64,000 nt of DNA from DATDAH01 sp963823495 (GCA_963823495.1 CAWGLV010000001.1:3410001-3474000); one strand, 5' to 3'. Positions 15,967-24,717 are shown, counted from the first letter of the stretch. Made by a program: numbers and translations. The notes: generated by a model from the sequence alone, not told the origin.

Positions 15967-17622
15967 ATGAAGGCATCCGATCTGCTCATCCGCTGCCTCG
16001 AGGCCGAGGGCATCCGCTACGTCTTCGGCGTCCCCGGCGAGGAGAACGCGGACGTGATGATGTCGCTCGAAGGCGCCGACATCGACTTCGTCCTGTGCCG
16101 CCACGAGCAGGGGGCGGCGTTCATGGCCGAGGTCCACGGCCGCCTGACCGGCGAGCCCGCCGGCGCCCTGGGCACGCTCGGGCCCGGCGCCACGAACCTG
16201 CTCACCGGAGTGGCCGACGCCAACATGGACCGTTCGCCGATGATCGTCCTGACCGGTCAGGGGGCCACGACCCGGCTCCACAAGGAGTCCCACCAGGTCA
16301 TGGACGTGGTCGCCATGTACGAGCCCATCACCAAGTGGGCCCACTCGGTGCGCCACGCCCGCAACCTCCCCGAGATCGTGCGCAAGGCCGTGCGCATCGC
16401 CAAGACCGAGAAGCCCGGGGCCTGCCTGATCGAGCTGCCCGAGGACATCGCCGAACACGACGTCGACGCCGAGCCGATCGCGCCCCACCGGTTCCGTCGC
16501 CCGGTCGCCGACGACAAGATCGTCGACCAGGCGTGGGCCGCGATCCAGGCCGCCGAGCGCCCGATCATCCTCGCCGGCAACGGGACCATTCGCCGTCGGG
16601 CCTCGACCCAACTCCGCCTGTTCGTCGAACGCACGGGCATCGGCGTGGTCAGCACGTTCATGGCCAAGGGCTGTGTGGACATGGACGACGAACGCTGTCT
16701 GTTCACGATCGGCCTGCAGGCCCGCGATCACCCGGTACGGGCGATCGAGCAGTCCGACCTCGTGATCACCCTGGGCTACGACATGGTCGAGTACCACCCG
16801 CGGCTGTGGAACCCCGAGGGCGACAAGACGATCGTCCACATGGACTTCCTGCCCGCCGAGGTCGACGAGCGCTACGGCGTCGACGTCGAGGTGGTGGGCG
16901 ACCTGGCCCACACCCTCTGGATGCTCAACGAGCGGTGCTGGCGGGGCAGTGCCGAGGAGACCCACTGGGACCACAGCCACACGCGGGCGGCCCGGGCGGC
17001 GATGCTGGCCGACTTCGCCTCCTACGCCGAGGACGACACCGAGGGCGTCATCAAGCCCCAGAAGGCGCTGTGGGATGCCCGCCAGGTGCTCGGGCCCGAC
17101 GACGTCCTGCTCTCCGACGTCGGCGCCCACAAGATGTGGGTGGCCCGGTACTACCAGTGCCACGAGCCCAACACCTGCCTGATCCCCAACGGGTTCTGCT
17201 CGATGGGCTTCGCCCTGCCGGGGGCCATCGCCGCGTCGATGCTCTACCCGGACCGGCGCATCCTGGCCGTCTGTGGCGACGGGGGCTTCCTGATGAACGT
17301 GCAGGAGATGGAGACCTGCACCCGCGTCGGGGCCCACCCCGTGGTGATGGTGTGGGAGGACGGCGCCTACGGGCTGATCGCCTGGAAGCAGGAGAACGAG
17401 TTCGGCAAGCACACCGACCTGGCGTTCGGCAACCCCGACTGGATTCGGCTGGCCGAGGCCTTCGGCTGGCGGGGCGTTCGGGTCGAACGCTCGGCCGACC
17501 TGGCCGGCGCCCTCGAGGAGGGCTTCGCGTCCGGCCGACCCACCCTGGTCGCGGTTCCCGTCGACTACCGGGAGAACCTCCTGCTGACCGAACGCCTCGG
17601 CAAGATCGACGAGACCATCTGA
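15967..17622 (+). CDS. Acetolactate synthase large subunit-like TPP enzyme
   Basis: 551 residues; ATG with GAGGAGG 6 nt upstream. The three ThDP-enzyme domains are in order: PYR with the catalytic Glu47 (CRHEQG), a central FAD/nucleotide-type domain (about 190-330), and PP with the thiamine motif GDGGFLMN (about 437). It resembles catabolic AlsS/BudB-like enzymes and other orphan ALS-family proteins; no small regulatory subunit lies next to it. It may form acetolactate from pyruvate, though an oxo-acid decarboxylase role is possible. Followed by a strong hairpin. Confidence 0.75.
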   Translation: MKASDLLIRCLEAEGIRYVFGVPGEENADVMMSLEGADIDFVLCRHEQGAAFMAEVHGRLTGEPAGALGTLGPGATNLLTGVADANMDRSPMIVLTGQGATTRLHKESHQVMDVVAMYEPITKWAHSVRHARNLPEIVRKAVRIAKTEKPGACLIELPEDIAEHDVDAEPIAPHRFRRPVADDKIVDQAWAAIQAAERPIILAGNGTIRRRASTQLRLFVERTGIGVVSTFMAKGCVDMDDERCLFTIGLQARDHPVRAIEQSDLVITLGYDMVEYHPRLWNPEGDKTIVHMDFLPAEVDERYGVDVEVVGDLAHTLWMLNERCWRGSAEETHWDHSHTRAARAAMLADFASYAEDDTEGVIKPQKALWDARQVLGPDDVLLSDVGAHKMWVARYYQCHEPNTCLIPNGFCSMGFALPGAIAASMLYPDRRILAVCGDGGFLMNVQEMETCTRVGAHPVVMVWEDGAYGLIAWKQENEFGKHTDLAFGNPDWIRLAEAFGWRGVRVERSADLAGALEEGFASGRPTLVAVPVDYRENLLLTERLGKIDETI

Positions 17623-17635
17623 CCGACTCGGAATT

Positions 17636-17672
17636 GCGTGAGTTGGTCACGTTGGGCGTGACCAACTCACGC
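17636..17672. terminator. Perfect 16-bp-arm hairpin after the ALS-like gene
   Basis: GCGTGAGTTGGTCACG (17636-17651) pairs perfectly with its complement at 17657-17672 across a 5-nt loop, 14 bp after the stop. No T-run follows. The outer half (GCGTGAGTT/AACTCACGC) recurs at 18343-18379, so it is either a terminator or a dispersed palindrome that landed at the start of the next gene. Confidence 0.65.
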
Positions 17673-17739
17673 CAGAACGAAACAGGACCCGGTCGCCGAG
17701 CCGGGGACGGCCACAGGCTCGCCGGGCAACTGGTGGACG

Positions 17740-18252
17740 GTGTTCGCCCAGTGCCCGGACGCCTTCGACCACGCGTGTGGCGGCTTCGCCTTCTACCGGT
17801 CACCGGCCCGGGAGCTGGACCCGAGGCTGCGGGAGCTCGGCCAGATCCGCGCCGGGTGGGCGTGTGGGTCCCGGTTCGTCTTCAGCCAGCACTGCAAGGC
17901 GGCCCGGGATGCCGGGCTCACCGACGAACAGGTCGACGCCATCCCGCACTGGCAGGTGGCCGACTGCTTCTCCCCCCTGGAGCGGGCGGTGCTGGCCTAC
18001 ACCGACGCCCTCGCCCTCCAGCACGGCCGGGTCCCCGACGGCGTCCTCGACCTCCTGAAGGAGGAGCTGAGCGAGGTGGCCGTCCTCGAGCTGACCTACG
18101 TCACCGGCACCTACGTCATGCACACGATCACGACCCGGGCCCTCCGCCTCGAGTTCGACGACGTCGACGACCCGTGCGTCGAGGTCCCCGACCCCGAGGG
18201 CAACACCGCCGGCTTCGACGTCATGGCCGTCACCGACGTCGACCCCGACTGA
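17740..18252 (+). CDS. Carboxymuconolactone decarboxylase/AhpD-family protein with lost 5' end
   Basis: 170 residues from the GTG at 17740. AhpD-like fold: LRELGQIRAGWACGSRFVFSQHCKAARDAG (about 28-57) carries the family SQHC-K helix, followed by HWQVADCFSPLERAVLAYTDAL. Coding sequence clearly continues upstream in frame (DPVAEPGTATGSPGNWWTV), matching the usual N-terminus of the family, but reaches a stop at the hairpin (17636-17672) without any start codon. So the first ~25 residues seem replaced by the palindrome. The product may be made from the internal GTG or not at all. Confidence 0.65.
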   Translation: MFAQCPDAFDHACGGFAFYRSPARELDPRLRELGQIRAGWACGSRFVFSQHCKAARDAGLTDEQVDAIPHWQVADCFSPLERAVLAYTDALALQHGRVPDGVLDLLKEELSEVAVLELTYVTGTYVMHTITTRALRLEFDDVDDPCVEVPDPEGNTAGFDVMAVTDVDPD

Positions 18253-18271
18253 CCCGACCGACCCGAGAACG

Positions 18272-18380
18272 GCGTGAGTTCCGGTCGCTCTACGACCTCG
18301 AGCGACGCCAGAAGGCCCTGGCGACCGGCACCCGTCGACTTTGCGTGAGTTCGGGTCGCTCTACGACCACAACTCACGCC
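18272..18380. repeat. Two copies of a GCGTGAGTT hairpin repeat
   Basis: The 26-bp unit at 18272-18297 and the one at 18343-18368 differ at one base. The second folds as GCGTGAGTT (18343-18351) with AACTCACGC (18371-18379), plus an inner GGTCG/CGACC pairing around CTCTA. It lies between convergent genes and could terminate both. Confidence 0.7.
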
Positions 18381-18394
18381 AGTTCATCGGCGAA

Positions 18395-19192
18395 TCAGAA
18401 GTCCATGGGGTAGGGGAACTTGACGCTGACGCCGCCGTCGACGACCAGGGTCTGGCCGTTCACGTAGCCGGAGAGATCACTGACCATGAAGAGGAGGGCG
18501 GCGGCGATGTCCTCGGGGAGGGCGACGCGACGGAGGGGGGTGTTGAGCTCGTTGTTCTTGCGGCCCTCCTCGCCGACGTAGGCCGACACGCGGGGGGTCC
18601 AGACCATGCCGGGAGCGACGGCGTTGACCCGCACGCCCATCGGGCCGAGCTCGACGGCGGCGGTGCGCACGAGCGACATCAGGCCGGCCTTGAACACGCC
18701 GTAGGCGCCGTGGAGGGGCGCCGAGCTGATGCCGGAGACCGAGGCCACGAAGGCCATCACGCCGCCACCGCTGTCGGCCATGGCCCTGCCCCCGAGGGTC
18801 ACGGCGAGATGGGCGTGACGCAGGACGATGTCGTGGTGCCACTGCCAGTTCTCGTCGTCGACCTCGAGCAGGCCCTGGTACTGGGCCATGCCGACGATGT
18901 CGACGATGCCGTCCAGGCCGCCGAGGTCCTCGTGGGCGGCGTCGAACATGGCCGTCGCTCCGGCCCGATCGGTGGCGTCGCCGGCCCAACCCACGCCGTC
19001 GACCTCGGTCGCGATGTCATCGGCCCGCTCCTGCTCCACGTCGACGCAGAGAACCCGAGCCCCCTGCTGGGCGAGGGCGTGGGTGGCCTGTCGACCGATG
19101 CCCTGGCCGGCTCCGATGACCACGAAGCGCTTGCCGTCCAGACGCAATCGGTCGGCGTAGTTCGGAACAGCGGAGTCGTCGGCACGCGTCAT
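18395..19192 (-). CDS. SDR family oxidoreductase
   Basis: 265 residues; ATG with CAGACT 6 nt upstream. Rossmann motif IGAGQGIG (about 26-33), the NAG position replaced by DIVG, and YGVFK as the catalytic Tyr/Lys (about 165-169) preceded by a Ser in SVSGISS. The C-terminus (VDGGVSVKFPYPMDF) is extended. An Asp in LCVDVE favours NAD. Similar SDRs occur in steroid and terpene catabolic clusters of actinobacteria; the substrate cannot be named. Convergent with the damaged AhpD-like gene and divergent from the next SDR. Confidence 0.8.
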   Translation of the reverse strand: MTRADDSAVPNYADRLRLDGKRFVVIGAGQGIGRQATHALAQQGARVLCVDVEQERADDIATEVDGVGWAGDATDRAGATAMFDAAHEDLGGLDGIVDIVGMAQYQGLLEVDDENWQWHHDIVLRHAHLAVTLGGRAMADSGGGVMAFVASVSGISSAPLHGAYGVFKAGLMSLVRTAAVELGPMGVRVNAVAPGMVWTPRVSAYVGEEGRKNNELNTPLRRVALPEDIAAALLFMVSDLSGYVNGQTLVVDGGVSVKFPYPMDF

Positions 19193-19350
19193 GGCCAGAG
19201 TCTGGCCCAGGCCGCGGACGCGACCGAATCGGCCGGCGCCGCCGCGCCCTCAGGCCCAGGAGTCGACGGCGGACCACGCCGAGGCCTCGGCCTGGACCCA
19301 CCGGATCCATCCTGAACGGCCAGACTGGCGGCCGACCAGGGAGGAACCGC

Positions 19351-20139
19351 GTGCGACTGGCCGACAAGGTGGCGCTCATCACGGGCGGCGGGACCGGCAT
19401 CGGCGCCGCCACGGCTCGGCGCTTCGCCATGGAGGGAGCGAGGGTCGTCCTCACCGGCCGGCGGCGGGAGCCCATCGAGGCCGTGGCCCAGGAGACCCTC
19501 GGCGTGGCCGTCGCCGGCGACACGACCGACCCGGCGCACGCCGCGGCGGCCGTCGCCACCGCCATCGACACCTTCGGCGGGCTGGATGTGGTCGTGGCCG
19601 GGGCCGGCATCGACCTCGGGGGTCCGGCCGGGGACGTCGACGACGACGCCTGGCGACGGACCCTCGAGGTCAACCTCACCGGTCCGCTGGTGGTCGTCCG
19701 AGCCGCGCTACCCGCACTGCTCGAGCGGGGCGGCGGCTCGATCATCCTCGTCTCGAGTGTCAACGGCCTGGCATCGGCCCCCCGCTCGGCGGCCTACGAC
19801 GCGTCGAAGGCCGGCCTCATCGGCCTGACCCGCTCGCTGGCCGTCGACTACGGCCCCCGGGGCATCCGGGCCAACGCCGTCTGCCCCGGCTGGGTGGTCA
19901 CTCCGATGGCCGACGAGGACATGGACGGCCTGGCCGCTGCGGCCAGGATCACCCGCGATGACGCGTACGCCCGAGCCACGGCCCAGGTCCCCCTGCGCCG
20001 AGCGGCGACGGCGGAGGAGATCGCGGCCTGCTGTCTCTTCCTGGCCTCCGATGACGCCGCCATCGTCACCGGAACGGCGCTCGTGGCCGACGGCGGCGGC
20101 CTGGCCGTCGAACCCGCCAGCACCGCCTTCGACCCGTGA
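19351..20139 (+). CDS. SDR family oxidoreductase
   Basis: 262 residues; GTG with GGGAGGA ribosome site. Motifs: TGGGTGIG (about 11-18), AGAG in the NNAG position (about 83), the Ser-Tyr-Lys triad in VSSVNG and YDASK (about 149-153). TGRRRE after the second strand (Arg-rich) favours NADP. The C-terminus VADGGG is typical. The function is probably oxidation or reduction of a hydroxyl on a lipid or small acyl compound. The next gene downstream (DNA repair) starts 50 bp later. Confidence 0.8.
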   Translation: MRLADKVALITGGGTGIGAATARRFAMEGARVVLTGRRREPIEAVAQETLGVAVAGDTTDPAHAAAAVATAIDTFGGLDVVVAGAGIDLGGPAGDVDDDAWRRTLEVNLTGPLVVVRAALPALLERGGGSIILVSSVNGLASAPRSAAYDASKAGLIGLTRSLAVDYGPRGIRANAVCPGWVVTPMADEDMDGLAAAARITRDDAYARATAQVPLRRAATAEEIAACCLFLASDDAAIVTGTALVADGGGLAVEPASTAFDP

Positions 20140-20188
20140 CCCACGACATCCTCCCGTCAGGGGTCGGGCCGTGGAGCTCCGGGCCGGC

Positions 20189-20857
20189 ATGACCGTCGAG
20201 TCGGACCGGCGGCTGGCGGTGCTGGCGGTCGCCCTCGAGGCCCGCGCCGACGCCGAGCGGGCACCGGCGATGGCCGCGTACATGAAGGGGCAGTTCGCGT
20301 TCCTGGGGATCCGGGCCCCCGATCGCCGTGAGGCTCAACGGGAGGCACTCGGCGACTGGAGAGCACCGTCACCCGATGACCTGGACGCGTTCGCCCGATC
20401 CTGTTGGGCCCGTGACGAACGGGAGTTCCAGTACGCCGCGTGCGACACCCTGGTCCGGCACGTGAAGCACCTCGGGCCCGACGTGCTCGACCTCTGCGAG
20501 GTGCTGATCACGACCAAGTCATGGTGGGACACCGTCGACATCCTGGCCAGCCGGGTCGTCGGGCCCCACGCCGAACGGTCGCAGATCGAGCAGTGGCTGG
20601 TGTCCGGTGACCTGTGGTTGGAACGAACGGCGATCCTGCACCAGCTCGCCTACCAGGACCGCACCGACGCCGACTTCCTGTTCCGGGCCTGCCTGACCCA
20701 CGCGGGATCGACCGAGTTCTTCCACCGCAAGGCCATCGGATGGGCCCTGCGCCAGTACGCCCGGGTGGACCCCGACGGGGTGCGGGCCTTCGTGGCCGAC
20801 CACGCCGGGGAGTTGTCCGGCCTCTCGAGGCGCGAGGCCCTCAAGAACCTGAGCTGA
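20189..20857 (+). CDS. AlkD-like DNA alkylation repair protein (HEAT-repeat glycosylase)
   Basis: 222 residues from ATG. KGQFAFLGIRAPDRR (about 31-45) is the N-terminal signature of the DNA-alkylation-repair family, followed by alternating helices of HEAT-like repeats. TKSWWDTVDILA (about 108-119) contains the Trp and Asp that in AlkD stabilise the flipped or extruded cationic base. Members excise N3- and N7-alkylpurines. Length matches AlkD (~230). The 3' end overlaps a small minus-strand gene by 17 bp. Confidence 0.85.
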   Translation: MTVESDRRLAVLAVALEARADAERAPAMAAYMKGQFAFLGIRAPDRREAQREALGDWRAPSPDDLDAFARSCWARDEREFQYAACDTLVRHVKHLGPDVLDLCEVLITTKSWWDTVDILASRVVGPHAERSQIEQWLVSGDLWLERTAILHQLAYQDRTDADFLFRACLTHAGSTEFFHRKAIGWALRQYARVDPDGVRAFVADHAGELSGLSRREALKNLS

Positions 20858-20972
20858 GGGGCTCCTCCTCCTCGGTCACCTTCGTGAGGGCCACGCCGGC
20901 GGCCATGACCGTGCCGTAGACGGTGATCGCGAACACCACCGTTCCGATGATGAACAGGGTGAGCTCACTCAT
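20841..20972 (-). CDS. Tiny single-helix membrane protein, 43 aa
   Basis: ATG overlapping the stop of the preceding gene as ATGA, so it is translationally coupled. One hydrophobic helix (LFIIGTVVFAITVYGTVMAAGVAL, written 6-29) is followed by KVTEEEE and a short tail. Too short for routine gene calling, but codon use and coupling to the next small membrane protein are convincing. The role is unknown; tiny helix pairs often form subunits of membrane complexes. Confidence 0.6.
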   Translation of the reverse strand: MSELTLFIIGTVVFAITVYGTVMAAGVALTKVTEEEEPLSSGS

Positions 20973-21172
20973 CGGGTCACCGCCTCACGGCGGGCCGCGG
21001 CGGGCGCCAGCATCAGGGCACCGAGCGAGTGGATCGAGGGGACCCAGAGTCCCACGAAGATGCCCATCTCCTGGTTCTCGGCGATGAAGTAGAGCCAGAC
21101 CGAGAGCAGGAACGAGGCGAAGGCGGCGAAGAGGAACGGCGCCTTCAACCGCAGGTTGTTGTCGTGGCGCAC
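20969..21172 (-). CDS. Small two-helix membrane protein, 67 aa
   Basis: GTG start preceded by a near-perfect AAGGAGGTG. Two hydrophobic segments (about 12-30 and 37-57) are joined by ENQE. The basic N-terminus predicts an N-in orientation. The stop overlaps the ATG of the 43-aa gene. Both follow the PhyH dioxygenase gene on the same strand, with their own promoter-like region between. No family name can be given. Confidence 0.65.
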   Translation of the reverse strand: MRHDNNLRLKAPFLFAAFASFLLSVWLYFIAENQEMGIFVGLWVPSIHSLGALMLAPAAARREAVTR

Positions 21173-21221
21173 GGGCCACCTCCTTGATCGGGATTGCTCG
21201 TGCCAACGAACTTAGCACTAA
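21173..21221 (-). promoter_or_regulatory. Promoter/operator region of the small membrane-protein pair
   Basis: TTAGCACTAA (21212-21221) is an inverted repeat (TTAG-CA-CTAA) overlapping a -10-like TAAGTT on the minus strand, 40 bp before the GTG. This short stretch is AT-rich against a very GC-rich background. It is a likely operator; the regulator is unknown. Confidence 0.4.
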
Positions 21222-22094
21222 TTACATTCCCTCGTCCCGGTCAGCCTCCGGGAACGCCACCTCGCCGTCGCGCAGGACGGCGGTCCAGAGGTAGTAACCA
21301 TCGGTCTCGGCGGACTCGATGCGCTCGACCGCGCCCTCGGGGACGTCGCCCAGGGCGTCGCCGGCGACCGCCAGGACCTCACCGGTGTGGTCGATCGTCC
21401 CGGTGACGCCGTAGTGGTACACCATCGCCGCCCGCAGGTTGTCCGAGACGTTGTCCTTGGACCGGTGCATGAGGTGGCTGTCGAAGACCAGGACGTCGCC
21501 CGGCTCCATGAGCACGCAGACCTCGTCATCCATGTCGTGGTCGACGATCTCGACATAGCCGAAGTTGGCCGACTCCCGCGTGTCGGGCACGTGGTCGTGG
21601 ACCGCTTCCCGGTGCGAGCCGGGCAGGACCCAGAGCGGCCCGTTGTCCGGGGTCGCCGCCGTCACGGCGATCCACACGCCGACCTGGTGATCGGGCTCGA
21701 AGGGGAAGTAGAAGCTGTCCTGGTGCCAGGGTTGGCCGATGGCCCCCGGGTTCTTGAAGATGAACTGGCTGAGGAAGCAGTCGAGGTCGGGGCCAAGCAG
21801 GTCGGTCACCGCCGCCAGGATGCGGGGGTCGCGGCTGACCGGGCCGAAGACGGGATCCCAGTGATGCAGCAGGAAGACCTTGGAGACCTCGTCCTCGGGC
21901 CGGGTCGCGCCGGGCCAGGAGTTCTTCTCGGGCGCGACGAAGGCGCCCCGGGGCAGGCGCTCCCCCGCGGCCTCCAGGCGGCACAGCTCGATCGCCCGGT
22001 CCAGCTGGGCCTTCACCAGCGGCGGGTCGAGCAGATGGCGCAGGATGACGAATCCGTCCCGCTCCCACTGCTCTCGTTGTTCGGCGGTCAGCAC
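21222..22094 (-). CDS. Phytanoyl-CoA dioxygenase (PhyH) family protein
   Basis: 290 residues from GTG at 22094 (TACTGT 7 nt upstream). The Fe(II)/2-oxoglutarate site is visible: HxD in PWHQDSFYF (about 138-146) and the distal His in DSHLMHRSKDN (about 203-213), followed by the Arg-containing LRAAMVYHY strand that binds oxoglutarate. The DGFVILRHLL N-terminus is typical. PhyH enzymes hydroxylate lipids, fatty acyl-CoAs or secondary metabolites; the lipid-catabolic setting is compatible with an acyl or sterol substrate. Divergent from the 22195 gene. Confidence 0.8.
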   Translation of the reverse strand: MLTAEQREQWERDGFVILRHLLDPPLVKAQLDRAIELCRLEAAGERLPRGAFVAPEKNSWPGATRPEDEVSKVFLLHHWDPVFGPVSRDPRILAAVTDLLGPDLDCFLSQFIFKNPGAIGQPWHQDSFYFPFEPDHQVGVWIAVTAATPDNGPLWVLPGSHREAVHDHVPDTRESANFGYVEIVDHDMDDEVCVLMEPGDVLVFDSHLMHRSKDNVSDNLRAAMVYHYGVTGTIDHTGEVLAVAGDALGDVPEGAVERIESAETDGYYLWTAVLRDGEVAFPEADRDEGM

Positions 22095-22194
22095 CGCGGG
22101 GACAGTAGTGAGACAGTTGGGGGGTGAGCGCAGCGGAGGCACAGCGGCGGTCCGCGTCCAGTGCTCGAGGGGCCGGGAAGGGCGGGGCCGGTCG

Positions 22195-22995
22195 GTGAGC
22201 TGGTTCATGCGGCCCGACAAGTGGCCGATCACACCGGGCGACTGGCTCAAGGTGGTCGACGAACTGGCCCGCGCCCCCACCCGGGTCCTGCTCGAGACCT
22301 TCGCCTCCGTGGCCGACGCCATGGTGGGCAAGGAGGTCGAGCTGCGCTCGGCGACCGGCGCGATCACTCTGGACGTCGATGCCATCGTGGGAACGCACTC
22401 GGCCCCGCCGGTCGCCCTGGGGGCGCTACGTCCCGGACTCGACCTGGAAGGCCTCGAGGAGGTCGACATCACCGTTCACGACGTGCGCTGGGACGGCGGC
22501 CGCATCGACCGGCTCTGGGTGCAGGCCAGCAACGTGCACCTCGAGGGAGGCGTGGTGGCCAAGGTCGTGGCCGGCCCCGTCAGCCTGGCCGGCGAGGTGG
22601 ATCAGGCCACCCTCGACGAGTGGCTGGAGCGCCAGGGCGCCCCGCTCCGGGTCGTGCTCGACGGGATCGACCGGGCAACGGTGCACCAGCGAGGACTGTC
22701 CGCCGAGGTCTCCGCCGAGTTGGACGGCGAGGAGGTGCGGTTCCGTGCCCACCGCGTCCGATGGCTCGGCGTCCCCCTTCCCCTCGCTCACCGGTTCGTG
22801 GCCGAGCGGCGGGCCACGGTCCCACCCCTGCCCCGGGGTCTGCGCCTGACGGGACTGTCGGCCGACCCCGGCGTGCTGCGGGCGACCGCTGTGGTCGACG
22901 ACTTCCGGGAGCCGCTGCTCGTCGAATCCGTCCTCCGGGCGGCCTCGACCGTCGGCCAGCACGTCGTGCTCAACCGGGCCACGCAGGGTCGCTGA
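22195..22995 (+). CDS. Uncharacterised protein, possibly DUF2993/LmeA-like
   Basis: 266 residues from GTG at 22195 (an ATG four codons later is possible). There is no signal peptide or membrane helix. After a helical N-terminus, the body is beta-rich, with VELRSATGAITLDVDAI and DITVHDVRWDGGRIDRLWVQASNVHL (about 97-122). This pattern recalls the lipid-binding DUF2993 fold, but the match is by eye and weak. It is divergent from PhyH and may be co-regulated with it. Confidence 0.45.
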   Translation: MSWFMRPDKWPITPGDWLKVVDELARAPTRVLLETFASVADAMVGKEVELRSATGAITLDVDAIVGTHSAPPVALGALRPGLDLEGLEEVDITVHDVRWDGGRIDRLWVQASNVHLEGGVVAKVVAGPVSLAGEVDQATLDEWLERQGAPLRVVLDGIDRATVHQRGLSAEVSAELDGEEVRFRAHRVRWLGVPLPLAHRFVAERRATVPPLPRGLRLTGLSADPGVLRATAVVDDFREPLLVESVLRAASTVGQHVVLNRATQGR

Positions 22996-23066
22996 CCCTG
23001 GGGGACGCCGTTCCGGCTCCAGCGCCGGGTTCCTGGCCACACCGGGCTGGACCCGGAAGCGAGGCC

Positions 23067-24281
23067 TCAGGATGCGGCGGCGAGGCGGGCCGCGTGGGTC
23101 GAGTGGAGCCAGGCCAGCCAACGGGCCACGCCGTTGACGACGTGGGTGGCCCGCACCGAGTGGAACGTGTCGAAGGCGTGCTGGGCGGCCGGCAGCTCGG
23201 CGTAGGTGACCGGCTGGCGGCCCGACGCCCGGAGCGCGTCGACGAAGACCCGGGCCTCGGTGACGAGGGCCATCGAGTCGAAGGTCCCGTGCAGGACGAA
23301 GAACGGCGGGGCGTGGGGTCCGACCTGGGCGATGGGTGACGCCGCGTCCCATGCGTCCGGGCAGGCCGAGGGTGGGCACTTCATCACCACCCGGCGCAGG
23401 AAGCCCTCCAGGCGGTGGCGACCCCGGGCCCGATGCCGGTCGAGGAAGTCGTAGATGCCGTAGTGCGGGACACAGCCCTGCACGTCGGTCTCGGGGTCGA
23501 GGGCGGCCAGCGCCGCCAGGTGGCCTCCGGCCGAGCCGCCGGTCAGCACGATGAAGTCCGGGTCGGCACCGAGGTCCTCGGCGTGGGCCCGGACCCAGGC
23601 GACGGCGGCCTTCACGTCGTCGAGGTGGTCGGGGAAGGTGGCCGCGGGGCTGAGTCGGTAGTTGATCGACACCACCGCCCACCCCTGCCGGGCCAGGTGC
23701 CAGGTCAGCGGCTTGGCCTGGCGCTCCTTGCGCCCGTGCATCCACGAGCCCCCGTGGATCTGGATCACGGTCGGCGCCCGGCCGATGGGGCCACGGCGGC
23801 GGTGGACGTCGAGGGTGTTGCGCTCCCCGTGCGGCCCGTAGGACAGGTCTCGGACGGTCTCGACCTCGCCCGACTCGTGGCGGAAGGGTCGCCGCAGCAG
23901 ACCTCGGGGGACGCCATCGCGCAGCGCCCCCGACCACGCCGGGGCGATGACGTCCCGGTAGTCGGCACCCAGACCGTCGACGAGGGCGGCCTCCAGCACC
24001 GGTTCGGCCTGCCGCGCCCGGTGATGCGCCAGGAGGAGCCCCGCCGCGCTCAGCGCCATGAGGCCGAGCCCCAGCTGGCCCCGCGGCGGGGCCGTGGCGC
24101 CGCTCGCCCCGGCGACCGCCACCACGACTGCCTGCCAGGCGAGGTGGACGAGCGCGAGCTCCCCGGTCAACCAGCCGGCGAGGAACCACACCATGGCGAA
24201 GGGAGGCCGCCCCCGGAAGGTGGCCAGGAACGCGTGGCCCGCGCAGAGGACGCCGATGAGGAAGAAGGCCTCGGGGCTCAC
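23067..24281 (-). CDS. Membrane-anchored alpha/beta hydrolase (HSL-type esterase)
   Basis: 404 residues; GTG with GATGAT 6 nt upstream. About 100 N-terminal residues hold two or three membrane helices. The catalytic domain begins near 150: QIHGGSW (oxyanion HGG, about 179-185), SINYRLSP, nucleophile elbow TGGSAGGH (Ser about 255), Asp in HGTFDSMA (about 333) and His in AAQHAFD (about 367). This is the hormone-sensitive-lipase/esterase family, probably hydrolysing lipid or steroid esters at the membrane. Confidence 0.8.
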   Translation of the reverse strand: MSPEAFFLIGVLCAGHAFLATFRGRPPFAMVWFLAGWLTGELALVHLAWQAVVVAVAGASGATAPPRGQLGLGLMALSAAGLLLAHHRARQAEPVLEAALVDGLGADYRDVIAPAWSGALRDGVPRGLLRRPFRHESGEVETVRDLSYGPHGERNTLDVHRRRGPIGRAPTVIQIHGGSWMHGRKERQAKPLTWHLARQGWAVVSINYRLSPAATFPDHLDDVKAAVAWVRAHAEDLGADPDFIVLTGGSAGGHLAALAALDPETDVQGCVPHYGIYDFLDRHRARGRHRLEGFLRRVVMKCPPSACPDAWDAASPIAQVGPHAPPFFVLHGTFDSMALVTEARVFVDALRASGRQPVTYAELPAAQHAFDTFHSVRATHVVNGVARWLAWLHSTHAARLAAAS

Positions 24282-24363
24282 CCTGGGATCATCGGACGCC
24301 CGGCCGGGCAGTTCAGGGCCCGAGGGTCGACCCTGACGATCGCGGCCCCGCCGGCATCGATGC

Positions 24364-24717
24364 TCAGGCCGAGGTCTGCCGTCGGAGACGGTCGGCCATC
24401 GACCGCATGATCCGCACGGCGAAGTCCGGTTGTTCGGCGATCAGGTGCTCGAAGCGGGCCCGTGAGATCTCCGCGACCCGGCTCTCGGTCACCGCGGTGA
24501 CGGTGGCCGACCGCGGGGCCGACTCGATGAGGGCCATCTCACCGAACGAGTCGCCTTCGGTGACGGTCTCCAGGACGACACCGCGCTTGGTGATCGAGAG
24601 CTCACCTTCGATGACGACGTACATCTGCTCCGCGGCGTCGCCCTCGCAGAACACCGTCTCGCCGGGCAGGCAGACGACCGCCCCCTGGTCACGACGGGTG
24701 ATTCCGGATCCGGGCAT
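24364..24717 (-). CDS. Stand-alone cyclic-nucleotide-binding domain protein
   Basis: 117 residues; the ATG at 24717 is chosen because GAAAGGGA lies 6 nt upstream. A single cNMP-binding beta-barrel: GETVFCEGD (about 22-30), GELSI turn, and the phosphate-binding cassette FGEMALIESAPRSATV (about 60-75) with the Glu and Arg that contact cAMP. There is no DNA-binding or kinase domain. A second protein of this kind is encoded at 41472-41891. Its partner is unknown. Confidence 0.8.
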   Translation of the reverse strand: MPGSGITRRDQGAVVCLPGETVFCEGDAAEQMYVVIEGELSITKRGVVLETVTEGDSFGEMALIESAPRSATVTAVTESRVAEISRARFEHLIAEQPDFAVRIMRSMADRLRRQTSA

